A DNA stretch of 64,000 bases. Source: JAXLWB01 sp046328715. Lineage in GTDB: Bacteria; Chloroflexota; Anaerolineae; Caldilineales; Caldilineaceae. Shown here piece by piece: positions 59,039 to 64,000 of this stretch. Numbering within the stretch: position 1 is the stretch's first letter; every line of letters starts with the position of its first letter. Made by a program: the position numbers and the translations under genes. The stretch covers positions 124,001-188,000 of the forward strand of contig JAXLWB010000016.1 in the NCBI GenBank assembly GCA_046328715.1, written 5' to 3'. The notes under the pieces were generated by a model. That model had not been told where the DNA came from. It did no database searches and saw nothing but the letters and a program-made list of their open reading frames with translations.

Positions 59039-59263
59039 CTCCTTAGATGACGATATGGAATAACAGAAGGGAATGAGTTTGTGCTAGTTATTATAGTGGC
59101 AAACGACCCATAAACCCAGCAACCAGCAAGCGGATTCATTCATTGCAAACCATCCTTGTCAAGCGCTAAAGGATGATTTAGGATAGAGAGGCAAGAATCA
59201 ACGCTCAGTTACGGATTGGAAGTCGGCAGAGTTGTAATAACATGTATCACTACCGAAAAGTCC

Positions 59264-60091
59264 ATGTTTCATCAATTATCCACACCTCAGAACGAGCCGC
59301 ACCACTCGAACACGAAGTTAGACTTATACAATCAGCAGCTAGGTGTAGTGGAGAAAGCGATCTGGCAGCGCAAAGAACTACAGACGCTCAATCTGGCAGC
59401 CAATGGGCTTTCCGAAATCTCTGAGCAATTGGGCAATCTTACACAATTGCAGATGCTCGATCTCGGTCACAATCGACTGAGCGCCATCCCTGAAACGATC
59501 GGTAACCTGCTCGATCTGCGCTTTCTCTATCTCAGCAACAACCAACTGACCACGCTGCCCGACTCGTTGCAAACATTGCAACAACTCCTTTACTTCAATT
59601 GCACCGACAATCAACTGATCGAACTGCCAGCATGGTTTGGCAAGTTACAGTCATTGGTTGAAGTAAGGCTTTACAACAATCAATTGCGAGGTCTGCCCGA
59701 ATCCATCGGGAATTTGTCACAACTACGCGAATTTCACTTAATGCATAACCAGTTGACAACGCTGCCAGGAAATATCGGTGGGCTCCGCACGTTGCACAAA
59801 CTTGACCTGCAAGGCAATCGCATCTCTACCCTGCCCAACACGGTTGGCGACTTGGCTGCGCTGCGTGAGTTGAATTTGCGTGACAATCAGTTGGCTCTGT
59901 TGCCGGAGTCGATTGGAATACTGTCCAATCTACGTCATCTCGATCTGCGCGCCAATCGACTCACTGCCTTACCCAACAGCCTGATTAAATTGAAGTCACT
60001 GGAAAAGTTAGATTTACGTTGGAACCGTTTCACCATACTTCCACACTGGCTCCCCCAACTCGAACGTCAAGGTTGCATCATCTACACCTAA
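59264..60091 (+). CDS. Leucine-rich-repeat protein
   Basis: The 276-aa product is almost entirely leucine-rich repeats of the ROCO/bacterial type (about 23 residues each): LQTLNLAANGLSEISEQLGN, LQMLDLGHNRLSAIPETIGN, LRFLYLSNNQLTTLPDSLQT, ...LRHLDLRANRLTALPNSLIK, LEKLDLRWNRFTILPHWLPQ, giving roughly ten repeats after a 40-residue N-terminal part. No signal peptide is visible, so it is probably an intracellular binding protein. The start is uncertain: ATG 59264 is a choice among in-frame options back to 59216. The 3' neighbour converges. Confidence 0.85.
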   Translation: MFHQLSTPQNEPHHSNTKLDLYNQQLGVVEKAIWQRKELQTLNLAANGLSEISEQLGNLTQLQMLDLGHNRLSAIPETIGNLLDLRFLYLSNNQLTTLPDSLQTLQQLLYFNCTDNQLIELPAWFGKLQSLVEVRLYNNQLRGLPESIGNLSQLREFHLMHNQLTTLPGNIGGLRTLHKLDLQGNRISTLPNTVGDLAALRELNLRDNQLALLPESIGILSNLRHLDLRANRLTALPNSLIKLKSLEKLDLRWNRFTILPHWLPQLERQGCIIYT

Positions 60092-60117
60092 CCAACAATT
60101 CCACAATCCCCACTTCC

Positions 60118-61554
60118 TCACCTGACCCCCAGTGCGTTGAGAATGGGACGGAATTTCAACGCCGTCTCGTCCCACTCCTTTTGCGGGTCCGAGGCGGCGA
60201 CGATACCAGCGCCGGCATGAAGCCAGACACGCTCGTGGTCAGTGACCGCCGAACGAATGGCGACGCTGAAAGTTCCTTCCAAGTGACGGTTGACAATGCC
60301 GACCGGTGCCCCATACCAACCGCGAGGTACAGGCTCATTTTGGCTGATGAAGGCCAGCGCTTGTTCCTTGGGCGAGCCGCCAAGCGCCGGTGTGGGGTGG
60401 AGTAGCCGGACCAGGTCGAAGATGGTTTGGGGCTGGGCCAGCGTTCCTTGGATGGGTGTATAGAGGTGTTGAATGTTGCTCAATTTGAGCAATTGTGCGG
60501 TTTGCGGAATACAGAGATCCCTACAAAGCGGGGCCAAGCGGCTGCGAATGGCATCAACGACCAGTTTGTGTTCATGCTGGTTCTTCTCGCTGTTGAGCAG
60601 TTCTTGTCCCAACCGATCATCTTCTGCCGGAGTTGCGCCACGCCGTTCGGAACCGGCCAGCCCCATCGTTTGGATCTGCTGCCCTTGCAAGTTAATTAAC
60701 AATTCCGGGGAGGCACCGAAGAAGACATGCTCGGCAATCGGCTCGAAGAGAAAACGAAAGCAATCAGGATAATGTGCGTTTAAAAACGTCAGTGCCGCAT
60801 CGGTGTTGACCTGTTGGCGAAAACGCAGTTCACAGACGCGTGAAAGCACGACCTTATTCAAACGCCCACCGTTGAAGGCATCCAACGCCCGGTTGAGCAT
60901 TGCCTCCCAACTGGCAAAGTTCATGGGGTAACTGCGATTCTGCAATGCAGATTGGTCAGTCGATGTCTCTACCATCGTCTGCTGGAGTTGTTCAATCCGT
61001 TCATGGAGCGCATCGGTCAACTGTTGACGCAGTTCAATTAGATCGCTATGTTCGCTGCTTTCCAAGAGTGCATTGATGGTCAACCAGGCCTCTTTTTGAC
61101 CAGACGTTGGTGCATAGAGTGCAAACTGGTAGTGCGGCAGGATAAATTGAGCTGGATAATAGATCGACCAAGTGTTATCCGGCGTAAAGTCGTCACTAAA
61201 CGCAAAGCCGCCAAAAAGCTGCGGTTCAGCAAAGGCAGGAATCCCATCAGCGATTTGCGCATCGGCGAAGAGCAACTCAGCCTCATTCGCAATCGTTTGA
61301 AAACGATGCGGGCTGAGCGAGCGCAGATCGGCAGCAACGCCAAAAGCAACGTAGGTGACCGCTGTGCGCGGGTCTTGCCAGTAGAAGCGCTCCTGCCCAG
61401 ACGCTGCACCCAGCACCCTCATCGGCTCGACGCCCGGACAAGGCAAACTGACCGAAACCAGCCATCGCCGCTCCTCGGCAACCTGCTCAGTTGCTGGCTC
61501 TACACTTTCCTCAAAGGCAAGCTCTTCCGCTTGAACTTCCACATATGCGTTCAC
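60118..61554 (-). CDS. menF: Isochorismate synthase
   Basis: The 478-aa product has the chorismate-utilising fold: QLFGGFAFSDDF, LNKVVLSRVCELRF, FLFEPIAEHVFFGASPELLI, QTMGLAGSERRGATPAEDDR, LNSEKNQHEHKLVVDAIRSR, HPTPALGGSPKEQALAFISQ, YGAPVGIVNRHLEGTFSVAI and HAGAGIVAASDPQKEWDET. The last contains the catalytic Glu and Mg ligands. The conversion is chorismate to isochorismate, for menaquinone or siderophore synthesis. No other men or ent genes are adjacent. It is 33 bases downstream of the TetR gene on the same strand. Which of MenF or EntC it is cannot be told; the symbol is used for the reaction. Confidence 0.9.
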   Translation of the reverse strand: MNAYVEVQAEELAFEESVEPATEQVAEERRWLVSVSLPCPGVEPMRVLGAASGQERFYWQDPRTAVTYVAFGVAADLRSLSPHRFQTIANEAELLFADAQIADGIPAFAEPQLFGGFAFSDDFTPDNTWSIYYPAQFILPHYQFALYAPTSGQKEAWLTINALLESSEHSDLIELRQQLTDALHERIEQLQQTMVETSTDQSALQNRSYPMNFASWEAMLNRALDAFNGGRLNKVVLSRVCELRFRQQVNTDAALTFLNAHYPDCFRFLFEPIAEHVFFGASPELLINLQGQQIQTMGLAGSERRGATPAEDDRLGQELLNSEKNQHEHKLVVDAIRSRLAPLCRDLCIPQTAQLLKLSNIQHLYTPIQGTLAQPQTIFDLVRLLHPTPALGGSPKEQALAFISQNEPVPRGWYGAPVGIVNRHLEGTFSVAIRSAVTDHERVWLHAGAGIVAASDPQKEWDETALKFRPILNALGVR

Positions 61555-61587
61555 AGGTCACCTTATCTTCGCTCGTTGTAGCTATTT

Positions 61588-62190
61588 CTAATTGTGCCCA
61601 ACACTTCTTAATAATACCGGCAGCAAGGCGCTGACAATCCGTTGCGGTTCCGGTTCGCCGGTGTAAACCCAACGAATGATCACGGCATTGATCGCCCCCA
61701 TCCAGGCGTAGGAAACGACATCAATATCCAGTGGAGAAATCTCGCCGACTGCCACTGCTTCTTGCAGATACTTGCCAATCAGGCGCGCAAAACGATCATT
61801 CGTCTCCTGGCGCTTCTGCTCAAAGGGCGCACCCAGGCCCACTGCTTGGATTAACATCAGTTTGGCAGGGCGACGGTAGCGACCAAAGGTCTCGACAATC
61901 GCTTCCAAGGCCACACTCACCCGTGCCATGCCTTCTTGTTGTTGCGAGATCGCTTCGGTCACGCGCCGTTCCAAAAGGTTGGCAAATTGATCAACCAGCG
62001 CCAGAAAGAGCCGCTCTTTGTTCGGAAAATGGAAGTAGATGGAGCCTTTTGAGGTACCCGACTCTTCGACAATCTCATCCATGCGTGTATCGTGATAGCC
62101 TTTGCTGGCGAAGACGCCAAGCGCCGCATCGAGAATTTTGTCTCGTGTACCTTCCGGGTCACGCGTTGTTTTTCTAGAATCGAACATCAA
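61588..62190 (-). CDS. TetR/AcrR-family repressor
   Basis: The 200-aa product MMFDSRKTTRDPEGTRDKIL has the HTH GYHDTRMDEIVEESGTSKGS followed by IYFHFPNKERLFLALVDQFA, then a helical ligand domain with LMLIQAVGLGAPFEQKRQET. Its type resembles FadR/AcrR-like regulators of fatty-acid and efflux genes. It is cotranscribed with isochorismate synthase (33 bases). A candidate operator GACTGGTCAGTC lies at 62405, on the far side of an R1 repeat, in front of the MOSC gene. Confidence 0.92.
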   Translation of the reverse strand: MMFDSRKTTRDPEGTRDKILDAALGVFASKGYHDTRMDEIVEESGTSKGSIYFHFPNKERLFLALVDQFANLLERRVTEAISQQQEGMARVSVALEAIVETFGRYRRPAKLMLIQAVGLGAPFEQKRQETNDRFARLIGKYLQEAVAVGEISPLDIDVVSYAWMGAINAVIIRWVYTGEPEPQRIVSALLPVLLRSVGHN

Positions 62191-62232
62191 TCGTTTCTCA
62201 CTTTCTACGCAGATACCATACCTACAAAAATT

Positions 62233-62328
62233 GGATCGGCACGCAAATGATACAGATGTTGCGGACCTTTTATCGGTTTTGGCCTACGTCTATCCTGGCA
62301 ACTTCCGCTTGATTCGCGTACCGATCAC
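62233..62328. repeat. Palindromic repeat R1
   Basis: GGATCGGCACGCAAATGATA pairs with GATTCGCGTACCGATCAC. It occupies the gap between the TetR and MOSC genes. Its right part, CAACTTCCGCTTGATTCGCG, closely matches the copy at 41602 (CATTTCCGCTTGATCCGTG). Confidence 0.65.
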
Positions 62329-62404
62329 ACCCTGTTCATATCAAGATGCAGCGAACAAAGTCGTGGTACAATGCTACATATTGATTTTTATTTGTCCACA
62401 AACC

Positions 62405-62433
62405 GACTGGTCAGTCTAGTTATAGAGTATAAT
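62405..62433 (+). promoter_or_regulatory. Candidate TetR operator and -10 box before MOSC gene
   Basis: GACTGGTCAGTC (62405-62416): perfect 5-bp arms with a 2-base centre. TATAAT follows at 62428-62433. It lies 106 bases before the MOSC start and about 215 bases upstream of the tetR start. Binding by TetR 61588 is a guess. Confidence 0.4.
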
Positions 62434-62538
62434 ATAGTCAGTAAAGCGGAACAAGTATCGAGTGTTCCAATTTCAGAGATTGGGGACCTTTGGCAGGACA
62501 TATTAATTCACAGAATTACAAAGGAGAGGAGCATCAAT

Positions 62539-63099
62539 ATGACTGAAGTGAAACATTTGTCCACGGCTGAGCTAGAAGCTGGTTTGGATGAGATTCGCCG
62601 CTCGCCCAAGGATGATGGCCAGGTGGAGATGATTGTCCGCCGTCCACAAGAGGGTGAACGGGAAATTCTGCAAGAGGGAGAACTCGACCTGGTCGTGGGA
62701 TTGGTAGGCGATAATTGGAAGACACGCGGCAGCAAATCGACCGCCGATGGTTCGGCTCACCCGGAAATGCAACTCAATCTGATGAATCGCCGAGCCATCG
62801 ACCTGGTGGCGCAAACACGAGATCGTTGGCATTTGGCGGGCGACCAGATCTTTGTTGACCTCGACTTGAGCGAAGAAAATCTCCCACCTGGCACGCGCCT
62901 GACCCTTGGCTCGGCCATCATAGAAGTAACACCGATCCCGCACAACGGCTGTGCCAAGTTCGTCGCCCGCTTTGGCGCGGATGCGATGAAGTTCGTCAAT
63001 TCACCGGTTGGCAAGTCGCTCCATTTGCGCGGCATCAACGCCAAGGTTGTGCAGCCCGGCGTGATTCGGACAGGGGACGCCATAAAGAAAGTGGTATAG
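62539..63099 (+). CDS. MOSC-domain protein
   Basis: The 186-aa product MTEVKHLSTAELEAGLDEIR is a stand-alone MOSC protein: GDNWKTRGSKSTADGSAHPE, MQLNLMNRRAIDLVAQTRDR, GDQIFVDLDLSEENLPPGTR, then the conserved Cys in HNGCAKFVARFGADAMKFVN and GVIRTGDAIKKV. MOSC domains carry sulfur from Moco sulfurases or bind molybdenum cofactor. ATG at 62539 follows AAGGAGAGGAGCATC. The N-terminal 60 residues are not part of MOSC. No molybdenum genes are adjacent. Confidence 0.9.
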   Translation: MTEVKHLSTAELEAGLDEIRRSPKDDGQVEMIVRRPQEGEREILQEGELDLVVGLVGDNWKTRGSKSTADGSAHPEMQLNLMNRRAIDLVAQTRDRWHLAGDQIFVDLDLSEENLPPGTRLTLGSAIIEVTPIPHNGCAKFVARFGADAMKFVNSPVGKSLHLRGINAKVVQPGVIRTGDAIKKVV

Positions 63100-63117
63100 G
63101 AAGCGGTATTGTCACGC

Positions 63118-63573
63118 TTAAGCGTTTTTCAAGGTTTGCCACGCATCCCAACTCACCACGCCTACCTTCGGGCGTGGTGGATCGGGGAGCATTGCAATAA
63201 ATTCAAGTGAATGACCATCTGGATCTTTAAAGTAAATCGCCAGTGCAGGCATCCAACCAAATACCATGGGTCGTTCTGTACCATCATTCAAAAAATTGTG
63301 TGAGGGCAAATTGCGTGCGTGAAGGTAGACCACAGAATGATTTAACACATCCTCGATCTTACACCGGAACGCGAAGTGTTGTGGCTGCACTGGCAAGTCC
63401 GTTTGTTCCCAAACACCTAACATTGCCTCGCCCCAAGCACCTAACCAGTAAAAGGCAACCCGTCGCTTCTCCTCCATTGTCCCTAGCTGCAACCCAAGTA
63501 CTTCGCTGTAAAATTGCATGGAACGCTCAAGGTTCGCCACCTTGATATGAGTTTCAAAGAGTCCCTGAATCAT
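63118..63573 (-). CDS. VOC-family protein
   Basis: The 151-aa product MIQGLFETHIKVANLERSMQ is a single glyoxalase/bleomycin-resistance domain with the first His (ETHIKV), HFAFRCKIEDVLNHSVVYLH and a final KDPDGHSLEFIAML containing the Glu ligand (SLEFI). A metal-dependent lyase, dioxygenase or fosfomycin/bleomycin-resistance-type role is possible. The start overlaps the end of the hisA-like gene by 20 bases, so it is translationally coupled to it. Confidence 0.9.
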   Translation of the reverse strand: MIQGLFETHIKVANLERSMQFYSEVLGLQLGTMEEKRRVAFYWLGAWGEAMLGVWEQTDLPVQPQHFAFRCKIEDVLNHSVVYLHARNLPSHNFLNDGTERPMVFGWMPALAIYFKDPDGHSLEFIAMLPDPPRPKVGVVSWDAWQTLKNA

Positions 63574-64000
63574 TTTCCTCTTCCTTCCGCAACCACGCTA
63601 CGACATCCCGATAGGCGACATCCCCGCCAAAGATATCAAGCGCACTGCCGATGGTCAGATCGACTCGGCCTTGACCGAGTTGTTTCACTAATTCCAGATC
63701 CTCCAATGTGCGTGCGCCACCGGCATAGGTGACAGGAATCGGCGCATGGGCACCGAGTAGTTCCACCAGCTTGTGGTCGATGCCCAGGCGCATCCCTTCC
63801 ACATCGACCCCATGTACAAGAAACTCATCACAGTAGGTGGCCAGTTGCGCCAGGGTTTCCTGATTGACTGGCACACTCGTAAACTTCTGCCAGCGATCTG
63901 TGACCACCCAATAAGCCCCATCCCGCCAGCGACAACTCAGGTCCAGTACAATGCGCTCTTTGCCCACGCTGGTTACCAGGTGATTGAGCCGCTGCATATC
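63554..64000 (-). CDS. HisA-like ProFAR isomerase, C-terminal part (5' end outside window)
   Basis: The frame is open beyond the window. The last ~147 residues show ERIVLDLSCRWRDGAYWVVT, DEFLVHGVDVEGMRLGIDHK, LVELLGAHAPIPVTYAGGAR and IGSALDIFGGDVAYRDVVAW. This is the HisA/HIS6 (beta/alpha)8 barrel, in the eukaryote-like form (FLVHGVDVEG, PVTYAGG). HisA isomerises ProFAR to PRFAR in histidine synthesis. Whether other his genes lie upstream cannot be seen. Confidence 0.85.
   Translation of the reverse strand, partial: DMQRLNHLVTSVGKERIVLDLSCRWRDGAYWVVTDRWQKFTSVPVNQETLAQLATYCDEFLVHGVDVEGMRLGIDHKLVELLGAHAPIPVTYAGGARTLEDLELVKQLGQGRVDLTIGSALDIFGGDVAYRDVVAWLRKEEENDSGTL

Noticed and set aside
62233..62328. 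tRNA or small RNA gene in the R1 hairpins
   Set aside because: R1 copies fold as long palindromes but have no cloverleaf, TPsiC-like GTTCGA motif or CCA end.

Overview
The window reads as a piece of a free-living, metabolically versatile heterotroph, most likely a filamentous member of the Chloroflexota (Herpetosiphon-, Caldilinea- or Ardenticatena-like). This is an inference from moderate GC, from families common there (CSLREA/beta-helix surface proteins, YHYH proteins, DUF2255, YCII/ECF pairs, DUF3500, LURP-one) and from the many short hairpin repeats between genes; no phylogenetic marker settles it. About 62 protein genes or gene remnants are supported. No rRNA, tRNA, CRISPR array, transposase or prophage was seen.

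Layout. 1-7 kb: end of an aldo/keto reductase (AKR), a double-length altronate dehydratase-like enzyme, then a decaying minus-strand cluster of two YCII proteins, DUF899 and a frameshifted ECF sigma factor. 7-9 kb: double GNAT acetyltransferase and a secreted cytochrome c. 9.4-15.3 kb: a five-gene minus-strand operon (AKR, esterase, carboxymuconolactone-decarboxylase-like protein, DMT permease, DUF2255), a further AKR, and a divergent AraC regulator. 15.3-16.1 kb: a non-coding degenerate tandem array with a period of about 42 bp. 16.2-20.9 kb: oxidoreductases, hydrolase and a TetR gene with recognisable operators, plus a broken second TetR. 21-25.3 kb: carboxylesterase, membrane proteins, 2-hydroxyacid dehydrogenase. 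25.3-28.5 kb: a second, reduced copy of the AKR/DUF2255/AKR/AraC block. 28.6-33.1 kb: three exported proteins. 33.2-40.3 kb: mannonate dehydratase, exporter, HAD phosphatase, GNAT, an intact YCII/ECF-sigma pair, and two antibiotic-kinase-like genes. 40.4-51.4 kb: acyl-CoA dehydrogenase, MmgE/PrpD, GH39 and GH3 glycosidases, bicupin dioxygenase, DUF3500. 51.6-64 kb: metal exporter, GntR and TetR regulators, MhqD/MhqO-like pair, M29 aminopeptidase, HpaI-type aldolase, formyltransferase, LRR protein, isochorismate synthase, MOSC, VOC and the 3' part of a hisA-like gene.

Common themes are carbonyl/aldehyde reduction and ester hydrolysis under AraC or TetR control, sugar-acid and plant-polymer breakdown (altronate and mannonate dehydratases, HpaI aldolase, GH39, GH3, bicupin, a dead tannase), and small-molecule detoxification. 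The clearest regulatory result is a direct repeat with 21-bp spacing, followed 28-29 bp later by TATAAT, at three AKR promoters and, with a weaker -10, at a fourth site. The clearest structural results are the 42-bp array and at least seven families of dispersed hairpin repeats, several of which begin or end exactly at gene stop codons.
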